A DNA stretch of 46,722 nt from Gemella haemolysans (GTDB lineage: Bacteria > Bacillota > Bacilli > Staphylococcales > Gemellaceae). The notes under the pieces are model-generated. The model searched no databases and was not told where the DNA came from. It saw only the letters and a program-made list of their open reading frames with translations. A program made the translations under genes and the position numbers. Within the stretch, counting starts at the first letter, position 1. Each line of letters begins with the position of its first letter. The stretch is taken from contig NZ_JAQMFS010000045.1 in assembly GCF_028308085.1 (NCBI RefSeq), forward strand, positions 1-46,722, in the 5' to 3' direction. Below, piece after piece: positions 38,098 to 46,664 of the stretch.

Positions 38098-38958
38098 TTA
38101 AATTAGGCTGTTATTTATTAAATTATTATATAAATTGTAAAATTCCACTAAACTTAGAGTTTCACTTCGTCTTCCAGGTTCAATATCACTGTCTACACAA
38201 GCATTTTGCAGATCTTGTTTCTTATCTTTACCATAACTTGAAATCAAATTATTAAGTAAAGTTTTTCTACGTTGAACGAAACATGAACGCACGAATTTAA
38301 AGAATTTGGCATCAGTCTCAAATTCGCGAGTTTCTTTTGTCATAATTTTTACAACAGCACTCTCAACATTTGGTGCAGGTACAAATACTTTCTTCGGTAC
38401 AGTAAATAAATACTCAACATCTGTATAGTAATTTAATAAAATTGTTAATGAGTTATAATCTTTTGTTCCTACTTTCGCATTTAATCTATTCGCAACTTCT
38501 TTTTGCATCATAACTGCATAACCATCAATCTTTTCAGTGTTCTCAATTAAATGAGTCAAAATTGGTGTAGTAATATAGTACGGTAAGTTAGCTACTACCA
38601 TAATTTTTTCACAATCTGACATCTTTTCAGCGATTATTTTATCAACATCGACTTTTAAGATATCATTATTAATAATCTCGACATTCGGATAGTCTGCAAG
38701 CGTCTCAGACAAAATCGGTAAAAGTCTACCATCAATTTCAAACGAAATTACTTTTTTGGCTTTTTTTGCTAATGCTTCTGTAAGAGAACCTATCCCAGGC
38801 CCGATTTCTATTACTCCTACATTTCCATTTACTCCAGCTCCATCAACGATTCTATTTAAGATATTCGCATCTATCAAGAAGTTTTGTCCTAAACTCTTCT
38901 TAAATGTGAATCCGTGTTTTTTTAGTATTTCAAAAGTTTTCTTAGGTGTTCCTATCAT
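38098..38958 (-). CDS. rsmA: 16S rRNA dimethyladenosine transferase
   Basis: Dimethylates two adjacent adenosines near the 3' end of 16S rRNA (KsgA). The 286-residue protein has KKSLGQNFLIDANIL near 18-32, the SAM-binding IEIGPGIGSLTEAL near 50-63 and the catalytic NLPYYITTPIL near 124-134, plus a helical C-terminal domain. Its ATG overlaps the rnmV stop by one base. Confidence 0.96.
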   Translation of the reverse strand: MIGTPKKTFEILKKHGFTFKKSLGQNFLIDANILNRIVDGAGVNGNVGVIEIGPGIGSLTEALAKKAKKVISFEIDGRLLPILSETLADYPNVEIINNDILKVDVDKIIAEKMSDCEKIMVVANLPYYITTPILTHLIENTEKIDGYAVMMQKEVANRLNAKVGTKDYNSLTILLNYYTDVEYLFTVPKKVFVPAPNVESAVVKIMTKETREFETDAKFFKFVRSCFVQRRKTLLNNLISSYGKDKKQDLQNACVDSDIEPGRRSETLSLVEFYNLYNNLINNSLI

Positions 38959-39509
38959 TATTTCAATCCTTTACTTATTTTTTCCATCTCATCTAATAAA
39001 CGTTCTTTAGAAATATTATACATATTAAGTTTATTTAGTAGTTGTTTTGCATTAGTGTAACCTATATTTAATCTTTCACAAAGTTCTTCTCTTAGGACTT
39101 TTGACGTGGTTCCTCCTACCAAACCTAACTCTATCAATATTTCATTACTTATATCATTTTTCACCTCATCCATCGGTGTATAATGATTTTTAATAGCGGC
39201 TATAATATCTTCTTTGCTCGCAGCTTCTATTCCAATTTTCCCTTTACTATCAACGGCCTTTTTATTTGATATATATGCATGTTTTGCCGTAGGGATATTT
39301 TTTTCTATTATACTTCTAATTCTTTTTCCCGCATAATCAGGATCTGTTAAAACTATTAATCCTCTTGTTTTTTCTAAAAAGATTAATCGTTCTATTTTTT
39401 TCTTAGTAAGGGCAGAACCATTAGTTTCAAATGTATCGCAATCTATTGCTTCTTTAACCCTATTGGTATCATCTCTTCCTTCTACTAATATTATTTCTTT
39501 GATTTTCAT
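38958..39509 (-). CDS. rnmV: Ribonuclease M5
   Basis: Matures 5S rRNA. The 183-residue protein has a Toprim fold: acidic EGRDD near 10-14 and LTDPDYAGKRIR near 54-65, followed by the C-terminal RNA-binding part (GGTTSKVLREELCERLNIGY). It precedes rsmA as in most Bacilli. Confidence 0.96.
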   Translation of the reverse strand: MKIKEIILVEGRDDTNRVKEAIDCDTFETNGSALTKKKIERLIFLEKTRGLIVLTDPDYAGKRIRSIIEKNIPTAKHAYISNKKAVDSKGKIGIEAASKEDIIAAIKNHYTPMDEVKNDISNEILIELGLVGGTTSKVLREELCERLNIGYTNAKQLLNKLNMYNISKERLLDEMEKISKGLK

Positions 39510-39539
39510 TTTATTATCCTTTAAAAAATTTATCAGTCT

Positions 39540-39545
39540 ATTATA
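39540..39545 (-). promoter_or_regulatory. Extended -10 promoter of rnmV-rsmA-mazG
   Basis: - strand TGTTATAAT (TATAAT at 39540-39545), about 30 bp before the rnmV ATG; no clear -35. Confidence 0.6.
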
Positions 39546-39571
39546 ACATATTTAGACAAATTTTGCTCATA

Positions 39572-39904
39572 CTAGCATGAATATTTCAAATAGTTGTATA
39601 GTTCATGTGTGATTTCATGGTGAACTGTATACTTATATCCTCCACAAAGAAATTTCTTTTTCAATTCAAATTTCTCTTTAAGCTTAATTTTTTCTAGTGC
39701 TTTTCCTTTTTTATACACTAGTATTTCCCAATGTTTTTCAAACTTAACTAAGTAACAATCATAAGTCTTATCTTTTCCATATTCTCCCAAAAAATATAGA
39801 AATCCAACAAGGTCAAATAACATATGCCACCACTTTACTGTTTTTCTTCTTTCTAACAAATAAACTTTCTCACTCTTAATAAGATAATTATATAATTCTT
39901 CCAT
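39572..39904 (-). CDS. Hypothetical small protein
   Basis: A 110-residue basic protein beginning MEELYNYLIKSEKVYLLERR at 39904 after GAGGTGGGAG. Earlier in-frame ATGs lie in the preceding terminator/promoter and lack a ribosome site. It contains two Trp-His/aromatic patches (KWWHMLFDLVGFLYFLG) and a Lys-rich, charged C-terminal half ending HELYNYLKYSC. The first and last parts share an ELYNYL motif. No family recognised; possibly cytoplasmic or membrane-associated. A TATAAT 23 bp upstream could be its own promoter. Confidence 0.65.
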   Translation of the reverse strand: MEELYNYLIKSEKVYLLERRKTVKWWHMLFDLVGFLYFLGEYGKDKTYDCYLVKFEKHWEILVYKKGKALEKIKLKEKFELKKKFLCGGYKYTVHHEITHELYNYLKYSC

Positions 39905-39941
39905 AACTCCCACCTCTTTATAGTCATTATAACACAAAAAA

Positions 39942-39967
39942 TCCTTTGCAGAAAACTCTGCAAAGGA
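39942..39967 (-). terminator. Terminator of the mutM-yitT pair
   Basis: - strand arms CCTTTGCAGA (39958-39967) and TCTGCAAAGG (39942-39952), then ATTTTTTG. It lies just after the YitT stop; the stop codon falls a few bases upstream. Confidence 0.8.
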
Positions 39968-39974
39968 ATGTTTA

Positions 39975-40823
39975 TTAGTGTATATCTTTTTTCTTAAAGT
40001 TAGCTCCACTTACTTCACTAACTGTTCCAATCGATAGAAAGGCATTTTTATCGTTCCTAAAGACTATTTTTTTTAGTTTTGATTCTTCAATACGTGTAAT
40101 TACACAAAAGATAATTTTTGTTTCTTGACCTGAATAACCACCCTCACCATGTAATAGAGTCACTCCACGACCAAGTCTATCTTGAATTTCTTGACTTATT
40201 ACTTGGTAATTACTAGTAATTACCATAACAGATTTAGAATCATTAAGTCCCTCAATAACGATATCCATAACTTTAGATGCGATGAAATAACTTATCATAG
40301 AATATAATGCTGCTTCCCATGTGAAAACAAATCCAGATGCGATAAAGATAACAACATTTATTCCAAGAACCATTTCACCTACAGAAATCGGTAATTTTTT
40401 TGTAGCATAGATTGAGAACATCTCACTACCATCTAATGTACCACCATTTCTGATAACTAGCCCTACTCCAATTCCAAGTATAATTCCTCCGAATATACAA
40501 GCTAAAAATGGATCCGTAACTAGTGGTGGAATGCTTTGGAAGTATGATGTAGCTGCAGAAAGAATAACAATACCAAAAATAGATGCTATAGAAAATCCTT
40601 TACCAATCTGTTTATATCCTAAATATAAGAATGGAATATTTAAAAGAAAGATAAATAATCCAAGTGGTAATCCTAAATAATGGCGAGCAATAATAGATAC
40701 CCCAATCACTCCTCCATCTAGGATATTATTAGGAATTAAGAAAAATTCTAATCCTGCCGCAAAGATCAACGATCCTATAACTATACTAATATATTTCTTT
40801 AAAAATTCTAATCTACTATCCAT
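39975..40823 (-). CDS. YitT-family membrane protein
   Basis: A 282-residue protein with five to six membrane helices in the N-terminal 200 residues (GLEFFLIPNNILDGGVIGVS is the family signature) and a C-terminal soluble DUF2179 domain (about 200-278: GRGVTLLHGEGGYSGQETKIIFCVITR). These proteins are widespread in Bacilli; their transport substrate is not established. AAAGGAG precedes the ATG, 12 bases after mutM. Confidence 0.9.
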   Translation of the reverse strand: MDSRLEFLKKYISIVIGSLIFAAGLEFFLIPNNILDGGVIGVSIIARHYLGLPLGLFIFLLNIPFLYLGYKQIGKGFSIASIFGIVILSAATSYFQSIPPLVTDPFLACIFGGIILGIGVGLVIRNGGTLDGSEMFSIYATKKLPISVGEMVLGINVVIFIASGFVFTWEAALYSMISYFIASKVMDIVIEGLNDSKSVMVITSNYQVISQEIQDRLGRGVTLLHGEGGYSGQETKIIFCVITRIEESKLKKIVFRNDKNAFLSIGTVSEVSGANFKKKDIH

Positions 40824-40835
40824 TGAATCTCCTTT

Positions 40836-41696
40836 TTATTTTATTTTTTGACAAATAGGACAAAAATGACTCGAACGACCTTTTATTGTAACATTTTCAA
40901 CATCATGGCCTAATGGACAAACCTTCTTACCATAAATCTGGTGGAAATTCTGCATATTTCCTTCTCCACCATCAGCATGTACATAATCTGAAATTGTAGA
41001 TCCACCTTCTTTTATCGCTAAATCGAGAATATCAACTAACTCCTTAAATAAACTTTCCTTCTTCTTTTTAGAAAGTTCACTCGCTTTAGTTAAAGGGTGT
41101 ATTTTTTGACGATACAATACTTCACAATCATAAATATTCCCGCATCCACAAAATACATTCCCTTCCAATAGCAATGCTTTAATAGATTGATCTTTATATT
41201 TATTTTCATCTAATTTATCTAGAAAATACTTTTTAGCTTTTTTATCAAACGGTTCTGGAGCGAGATTAACAAAAGGTTTAAATTTCGTTATATCTTCTAT
41301 GTATCTAAGTTCGCCAAATCTTCTAATATCACTGTAGACTAATTTTTCACCAGTCGATAATTCGAAAATCACATGTTGATGTTTGAAGTAGTTTTTATTG
41401 GTAATTTCTGCTATATCTTTTACTAAAAAAAATGCTCCCGTCATTCCAAAATGTGTGATAATATATCCTTCATTTAATGTAAAATATAAATATTTCCCTC
41501 TTCTAGATAATTTTTCTATAGTTTTACCTTTTACATTCTCCGAAAAAAAATTTATATCCTGCTTCACTATCGCCATTTTATTCAATTTATGACTTTCTGT
41601 TACAACATTTGAATATTTCACATCTAGAATTTGCTTATTTATTACTACTTCTTCAAGTCCAAATTTTATATTCTCTACCTCAGGTAATTCTGGCAT
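40836..41696 (-). CDS. mutM: Formamidopyrimidine-DNA glycosylase
   Basis: Removes 8-oxoguanine and ring-opened purines from DNA. The 286-residue product starts MPELPEVE with the catalytic Pro2 and Glu3. The H2TH region (GCGNIYDCEVLYRQKIHPL near 170-188) and the C-terminal zinc finger (about 258-284) are present. The zinc finger is unusual: the first ligand pair reads CPLGH instead of CxxC, with the second pair CPIC intact, so one ligand may be His. AGGAG precedes the ATG. First gene of a pair with yitT. Confidence 0.95.
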   Translation of the reverse strand: MPELPEVENIKFGLEEVVINKQILDVKYSNVVTESHKLNKMAIVKQDINFFSENVKGKTIEKLSRRGKYLYFTLNEGYIITHFGMTGAFFLVKDIAEITNKNYFKHQHVIFELSTGEKLVYSDIRRFGELRYIEDITKFKPFVNLAPEPFDKKAKKYFLDKLDENKYKDQSIKALLLEGNVFCGCGNIYDCEVLYRQKIHPLTKASELSKKKKESLFKELVDILDLAIKEGGSTISDYVHADGGEGNMQNFHQIYGKKVCPLGHDVENVTIKGRSSHFCPICQKIK

Positions 41697-41838
41697 AATA
41701 TACTCCTATTTTTATACTTACTTTTTTATTTTAATATAAATATTTGAAAATATCAAAAATTTCCCACTTTTATTTTCTAATTTTCAATATTTATCTCCAA
41801 TTTTCACCTTTATTATGGCAACAAATTGAAATTTGTAG

Positions 41839-41858
41839 TATAATAAAAAAGTTATAAT
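41839..41858 (+). promoter_or_regulatory. Promoter region of the LCP gene
   Basis: TATAAT at 41839-41844 (with TGGCAA 17 bp upstream) and a second TATAAT at 41853-41858. An inverted repeat ACAAATT-GA-AATTTGT (41821-41836) lies between the elements and may be an operator. Confidence 0.45.
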
Positions 41859-41880
41859 GTTATAGAAGGGATTATATTAA

Positions 41881-43227
41881 ATGAAAGAAAGAATATCTAG
41901 AAGAGATAGAATCAGTTCTGGATCAAGAAATGATAAACACTCTCCTAAAAAAAGAGGATTTAAAAAAATAATATTTACAGTTCTAGCATTGCTGTTTTTA
42001 GGAACAGGAGCTTTTGCCGCGTATACGTTTTTCAACTTCTATAATTCAACTCACAAAGGATATAAAAAAGTTGATTACTTAAAAGAAGTTGATCCTAACT
42101 TTAAGAAATTTTCAGTATTAATTTTAGGAATAGATATGAATGATGACCGTAAAGCTCAAGGTCAAACTCGTGAAGACAGTAGAACAGACTCAATGATTCT
42201 AGCAACTGTTAACAAAGATAAAAAACGTATGGATATGGTTAGTATTCCTCGTGACTCGCTTGCTTTGATGCGTGAAAAGAATGACGAGAACAATGATAGT
42301 GCATACTTCTATGATAAGATTACACATGCTCATGCTTATAATGATGTAAAAGGAACAACAAACGCAGTAGAAAACTTATTAAATACACCTATTAACTTCT
42401 ACGTATTAATAAACTTCAAGGCTTTTGAGCAAACTGTTGATGCCTTCGGTGGAATTGATTTATATGTACCATTCGATATGGATGAACAAAATGCTAATGG
42501 TGAAGAAAACACTGTTAAACTAACAAAAGGATGGCACACTCTAAACGGTGAACAAGCTCTTGCTTTTGCTCGTAGTAGATATTACGATAGTGATATCGAA
42601 CGTGGTCAACGTCAACTTCAAGCTATTCACGCTCTTATCGATAAAGCAAAAAGTTTAAATGCTTTAACTAAAATCAATGATGTAATTAATATTGCAGGTG
42701 ATAATGTAGAACATAACCTATCAACGACAGAAATCTCTTCAGCGATAAAAATGTTCTTTAATGATGATATTCAAATCGTTTCACACAGAATCGATGGATA
42801 TGATGTAATGTACAACGGCGTATATTACTACTATCCTCGTCCACTATCTCTATTATACGCATCATCAGCGTTAAGAGATAATTTAGATTTACCATTACCA
42901 AAATCAAAAGATTTACTAAATATATATTACCAAGGTCACATAAATATTGGATTAAAAGAATATAGAATAACTGATTTATTACCTAAAACTATATATCCAG
43001 AAGTTTCACTTACAATAATGTCACCTGGAGATTTACTAATCAATCTTCCAGAACAGCTTTCTAAAGAAGATCTGAAAAAAGATATTACAGTAAGTAACGA
43101 AAATAGACCAGATGAAAATAGTAATACTGAAAACAATGCTAACAATAGCAATGAACAGCAAAATACTACAACTGGTATCGGTACTACAAATACCCATCAA
43201 AATACCGGAGTTAATAATAATCAATAA
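41881..43227 (+). CDS. LytR-CpsA-Psr (LCP) family cell-wall ligase
   Basis: Transfers lipid-linked glycopolymers such as teichoic acid or capsule to peptidoglycan. The 448-residue protein has a basic cytoplasmic tail, one membrane helix (about 31-52) and an extracellular LCP domain (about 75-255). Visible motifs: ILGIDMND, the DSRTDSMILATVN Arg/Asp cluster, SIPRDS, KITHAHAY and FARSRYYDSDIERGQRQ. The last 45 residues are Asn/Thr/Gln-rich low complexity. GAAGGG precedes the ATG. Single gene with its own terminator. Confidence 0.94.
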   Translation: MKERISRRDRISSGSRNDKHSPKKRGFKKIIFTVLALLFLGTGAFAAYTFFNFYNSTHKGYKKVDYLKEVDPNFKKFSVLILGIDMNDDRKAQGQTREDSRTDSMILATVNKDKKRMDMVSIPRDSLALMREKNDENNDSAYFYDKITHAHAYNDVKGTTNAVENLLNTPINFYVLINFKAFEQTVDAFGGIDLYVPFDMDEQNANGEENTVKLTKGWHTLNGEQALAFARSRYYDSDIERGQRQLQAIHALIDKAKSLNALTKINDVINIAGDNVEHNLSTTEISSAIKMFFNDDIQIVSHRIDGYDVMYNGVYYYYPRPLSLLYASSALRDNLDLPLPKSKDLLNIYYQGHINIGLKEYRITDLLPKTIYPEVSLTIMSPGDLLINLPEQLSKEDLKKDITVSNENRPDENSNTENNANNSNEQQNTTTGIGTTNTHQNTGVNNNQ

Positions 43228-43236
43228 TAATTAATG

Positions 43237-43263
43237 TCCCATCAAAAACTACTTTTGATGGGA
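43237..43263. terminator. Bidirectional terminator
   Basis: TCCCATCAAAA (43237-43247) / TTTTGATGGGA (43253-43263), extended by TTAAT/ATTAA arms, between convergent LCP and DUF4097 genes. Confidence 0.85.
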
Positions 43264-43269
43264 TATTAA

Positions 43270-44211
43270 TTATTTATTTGAAAATTTTACATTTACAGTT
43301 CCAGTATTTGAAGATGTGAATAATTGTTTCTTTTTATTTGAGCTATTTGTAAAATTTGATTCTTCATCACTTAATTCAGCTATAATATCACCTTTTGTTG
43401 ACTTAAGAATAATAGAATTATTTGCAGTAAGATTACTTAAAATAATATTACCAGTAGTTGTTTTTAAGTTAATATTATCTGAACTTTCACTAGGAAGATT
43501 ACTTACCTTAATATTTCCTAGTTCATTAGTTATATTAATATCTTTTATTGTTGATGATGACAAATCTGTATCTCCCGTTTTATTATCAATACTAATATCT
43601 TTTAAATCATTAATATTATTTAATTTAACATTTCCTGTAGCAACATTAATTTTTAGAGAATTATTTTTACTATTTAAGTTATCTATATTTAAATTTCCAG
43701 TTGCTAATTTAATGTCAGCATCTGAAGCTGAAATATTAGTTATATATACATCACCTAGTTTACTATTAATTATAAGAGATTTAATATCTAGATTCTTGAT
43801 AAAATAATCTCCTATTTTATTAACTGAATTGATATCGATATTAGAAGATTTAGGTATTTTTATAATAAGTTTTCTTTTTTCAGTAAAGAAATTAAAATTA
43901 ATACCCACAATATTTTTATTTTCTTTTATAGATAACTTATTTCCTATGTGCTCTATATTAACTTTACGTTCTAGAGCAGTATAGTATTCTATTTCCATAT
44001 TTTTAGAAGCAGTATTCTCTTCTATGGTTACATCAGAATCAATAATATCTAAATCTAAATTTTTAACATCATTAATTGAGACAGTATAATTCTTTTTCTC
44101 TAAATTAGAAGAAAATCTAGGTACATGACCATTATTTAAGTAAGCTGCTAATCCTATCAATACTAATCCAAAAATTATAAAACTAATAGAAATTTTTATA
44201 AATTTATTCAT
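43270..44211 (-). CDS. DUF4097-family beta-helix membrane protein
   Basis: A 313-residue protein with an N-terminal membrane helix (about 7-26) and a long series of short beta-strand repeats (SLKINVATGNVKLNNI, NIKVSNLPSES, TGDTDLSSST type), typical of DUF4097/LiaG-like proteins. It probably forms an extracellular beta-helix. The function is not established; relatives are tied to envelope stress. Its ATG overlaps the HAAS gene stop by eight bases. Confidence 0.88.
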   Translation of the reverse strand: MNKFIKISISFIIFGLVLIGLAAYLNNGHVPRFSSNLEKKNYTVSINDVKNLDLDIIDSDVTIEENTASKNMEIEYYTALERKVNIEHIGNKLSIKENKNIVGINFNFFTEKRKLIIKIPKSSNIDINSVNKIGDYFIKNLDIKSLIINSKLGDVYITNISASDADIKLATGNLNIDNLNSKNNSLKINVATGNVKLNNINDLKDISIDNKTGDTDLSSSTIKDINITNELGNIKVSNLPSESSDNINLKTTTGNIILSNLTANNSIILKSTKGDIIAELSDEESNFTNSSNKKKQLFTSSNTGTVNVKFSNK

Positions 44212-44812
44212 TTATATACACCTCTTTTTTGAAAATCTTCACAAAAATTGTTCTGATGTTTATACCATTTTGACGTGATTTTTTATATATTTTTATCAAC
44301 CAGTAAATACCAATTAAACTAGCCCCTGAAATAACAAATCCAAATCCTAAAGTATCTAAGAAATACGAAATATTTCTTTCGTAAATAAGATAAAATGGGG
44401 ATTTTAATATCAATAAGATTCCACCAATGAAAATAGCTATAATAGAAAGTACAATACTAAATATTATAGACAGAATAACTATAAAAAGACTAGCGACTAG
44501 AGAAAATATAGTTATCCAAGCAGGAAATAATAATACGGTAATAATAAAGCCGAGCTCTGTAGGGATTTTTCGTGGTATAAACCTCCATACTAGTTTTGTT
44601 TGTTTTTTTCCAATATTATGTTCATCTAAAATTTGATCAACGATGATATTAATATCCCCTAATTGTGATACAGCTTCTTCTTCACTTAAGCCCTCATCAA
44701 TACGATCATCAATCATTTCTTCGAAAAAATTAAGTGTTTTATACATCTCTTTTTGCGATAAATATGGTTTTAATTTATTTCCCAAAAGAGCGCAGAACTG
44801 TGTCTTATTCAT
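44204..44812 (-). CDS. HAAS (DUF1700) domain membrane protein
   Basis: A 202-residue protein: an N-terminal HAAS helical domain (about 1-65, with YLSQKEMYKTLNFFEEMIDD and GLSEEEAVSQLGD) and three to four membrane helices. HAAS domains are found beside PadR regulators and are thought to be sensed by them. The start at 44812 has AGGAG at the right distance; an ATG nine bases upstream would abut that site. Overlaps the PadR gene by eight bases. Confidence 0.9.
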   Translation of the reverse strand: MNKTQFCALLGNKLKPYLSQKEMYKTLNFFEEMIDDRIDEGLSEEEAVSQLGDINIIVDQILDEHNIGKKQTKLVWRFIPRKIPTELGFIITVLLFPAWITIFSLVASLFIVILSIIFSIVLSIIAIFIGGILLILKSPFYLIYERNISYFLDTLGFGFVISGASLIGIYWLIKIYKKSRQNGINIRTIFVKIFKKEVYINE

Positions 44813-45122
44813 GTTTTTCATCTCCTAATATATATTTATGTGCATTACTTATTACTTTCCAGTCGATAAGAAATTCCTGAATTTTATTGAGACCAACATC
44901 TGTAATTTTATAATATTTTCTTAGTCTACTATTATGTTCTACCGAATATGAGGTAACACAATCGTTTGCTTCCAAGCGTTTTAAGATTGGATATAACGTT
45001 GATTCCGATATAGGAATTACATTTGAAACATCTTTTATAATTTTATACCCATATGATTCAGAATTACGTAAAGTAGCAAGAACACATATTTCCAATAAAC
45101 CTCTTTTTAATTGAGCTTCCAT
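44805..45122 (-). CDS. PadR-family transcriptional regulator
   Basis: A 105-residue winged-helix regulator beginning MEAQLKRGLLEICVLATLRN at 45122 after AAAGGAG; the longer upstream frame lacks a ribosome site. Motifs ESYGYKI and SESTLYPILKRLEANDCV match the PadR DNA-binding domain; RLRKYYKITDVG is the wing. It heads a PadR-HAAS-DUF4097 operon and probably represses its own promoter, whose -10 lies within an inverted repeat. Confidence 0.94.
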   Translation of the reverse strand: MEAQLKRGLLEICVLATLRNSESYGYKIIKDVSNVIPISESTLYPILKRLEANDCVTSYSVEHNSRLRKYYKITDVGLNKIQEFLIDWKVISNAHKYILGDEKHE

Positions 45123-45143
45123 ACAAATATCTCCTTTCACATA

Positions 45144-45174
45144 ATACTATACATTGCATAGTATAATTTGTCAA
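45144..45174 (-). promoter_or_regulatory. Promoter-operator of the PadR operon
   Basis: - strand -35 TTGACA (45169-45174), 17-bp spacer, -10 TATAGT (45146-45151). The inverted repeat ATACTAT (45144-45150) / ATAGTAT (45158-45164) covers the -10 and part of the spacer, the usual position for PadR autorepression. Confidence 0.8.
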
Positions 45175-45203
45175 GTAGTATAATGAGCAATACATTCTAA
45201 TTA

Positions 45204-45232
45204 TTGACATTTTATTTATAATACATCATAAT
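45204..45232 (+). promoter_or_regulatory. Promoter of the YigZ-family gene
   Basis: -35 TTGACA (45204-45209), 17-bp spacer, -10 CATAAT (45227-45232). Confidence 0.7.
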
Positions 45233-45276
45233 TAATATAGTAAATTCAGCAAATTATAAATTACAAAGGAGGTACT

Positions 45277-45912
45277 ATGGCGAAAAAATTTATTACAATC
45301 AAAGAAGATTCATACGATGAATTTGTAGAAAAAAAATCTACATTCATTACTCATCTTATAAGAATTAATAGCGAAGAGGAAGCCCGAGAGTTTATTCAAA
45401 AAATGAAGAAAAAACACTACGATGCTACACATGTTTGCTCATGCTATGTAGTTGGTGATAATAACGAAATAACTCGTGCTAATGATGACGGAGAACCTAG
45501 TGGAACTGCTGGCGCTCCAATGCTAGACGTATTAGTAAAGAATGAAATTAAAAATGTCTGTGCCACAGTAATAAGATACTATGGTGGAACTAAACTAGGA
45601 ACTGGTGGTTTAGTTCGTGCATATGGTGGTGGAGTAATTAATGCGCTAAAAAATGCAATATTGGTAGAAAGAAAAGATGCTTTTGAAGTTAGATTAGAAT
45701 TAGATTATAGTCTAAATGGAAAAATAGAGTATGAAATTGGAAAAACTAATTTCATCGTGAACAACTTAGAATACACTGACAAAATCATTTATACAATTTA
45801 TGTAATGCAAGAAGACTACGATAACTTTGAAAATTGGATTACTAACCTAACTAATGGTCAATTCAAAATTCTATCTTCAAAAGAAAAACAACTCGAATTT
45901 GATATTAAATAA
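45277..45912 (+). CDS. YigZ/IMPACT family protein
   Basis: A 211-residue cytoplasmic protein. The N-terminal IMPACT domain (about 1-120) shows the family motifs HVCSCYVVG, DDGEPSGTAGAPML and VIRYYGGTKLGTGGLVRAY. The C-terminal DUF1949 ferredoxin-like domain is about 135-200. Its biochemical role in bacteria is not settled; links to translation or proline dipeptide cleavage have been proposed for relatives. AAAGGAGG precedes the ATG. Single gene. Confidence 0.93.
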   Translation: MAKKFITIKEDSYDEFVEKKSTFITHLIRINSEEEAREFIQKMKKKHYDATHVCSCYVVGDNNEITRANDDGEPSGTAGAPMLDVLVKNEIKNVCATVIRYYGGTKLGTGGLVRAYGGGVINALKNAILVERKDAFEVRLELDYSLNGKIEYEIGKTNFIVNNLEYTDKIIYTIYVMQEDYDNFENWITNLTNGQFKILSSKEKQLEFDIK

Positions 45913-45918
45913 AAGAAA

Positions 45919-45959
45919 GAAGGTACAAGAAACCATACTTCATGGCCTCTTATACCTTC
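45919..45959. terminator. Bidirectional terminator
   Basis: GAAGGTACAAGA (45919-45930) pairs with TCTTATACCTTC (45948-45959), one mismatch, with an inner CCAT/ATGG stem. Lies between convergent genes. Confidence 0.75.
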
Positions 45960-45960
45960 A

Positions 45961-46598
45961 TTATTTATTTCTACTAGAAAACTCATCTATCCACTCTTTT
46001 AAATCAGAGATACCCTTCTCTACTATTTTTTCTTTATTATTGAATGCTAAATCAAGGCCCTCTACTCTTATAACTTTAACTTTGTCTATTCCTAGGATGC
46101 TAAATACTCCTCGTACATATTGAACTGCAAAGTCTAAATTAGTATATTGGATATGCTTATCAAATTCTCCCCCACTGGTTATGATGAAGGTTATTTGTTT
46201 ATTAGAATCGTCTAGTCCTATTAAAGACTCTACCTCACATTTAAAAGTTTCATTTACTATCATGATATTATCAATATAATCTTTGAATTTTGATACTACA
46301 TTAAAATTATGAAGCGGCATATAAATAAATACTACTTCCGCACTCTTCCATTGTTCTAATAATTCTTTTTGTCTAATTTTATCCTGTTGTTCTTTTTCTG
46401 TTAATTGTACTCCCTCATAATTAACATAAACTTATCCATCACCGGAATGTGAAGACTCGGATCATATAAATTTATCTTTTCGATATCTTCGAATCCTTCT
46501 TCTATTAATTTCTCTTCACCGATTTTTGCTAAAATATTAGAAATTCTATGCTTTCCATCAAAATCTGGATGACACAAAATCTGTAAAATTTTCATCAT
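45961..46598 (-). pseudogene. Flavodoxin-fold NAD(P)H oxidoreductase (azoreductase-like), frameshifted
   Basis: Reverse-strand reading starts MMKILQILCHPDFDGKHRIS at 46598 and ends early at 46401 (MDKFMLIMREYN). A one-base shift near 46424 restores NYEGVQLTEKEQQDKIRQKE in another frame, which runs without stops through LEQWKSAEVVFIYMPLHNFN to the end at 45961. The join gives an intact FMN-dependent NADH:quinone oxidoreductase/azoreductase of about 211 residues: phosphate-binding loop near the N-terminus and MPLHNFNVVSKFKDYID, the family's MPMYNFxxPxxLKxYID motif. A single missing base (a TTAATTAT context) explains it. Could be a true mutation or a sequencing error. Confidence 0.85.
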
Positions 46599-46631
46599 TT
46601 CACCTCATAAAATAATACAATATAAAAAATA

Positions 46632-46664
46632 GGGAGTGACTTGAAAATCGTGATTTCGAAGAAA
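46632..46664. repeat. Interspersed palindromic repeat, truncated copy
   Basis: GGGAGTGACTTGAAAATCGT and the following ATTTCGAAGAAAT match the first 33 bases of the copy at 37630, then similarity stops abruptly at about 46664. The missing right half is replaced by an IS-like end. Confidence 0.75.
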
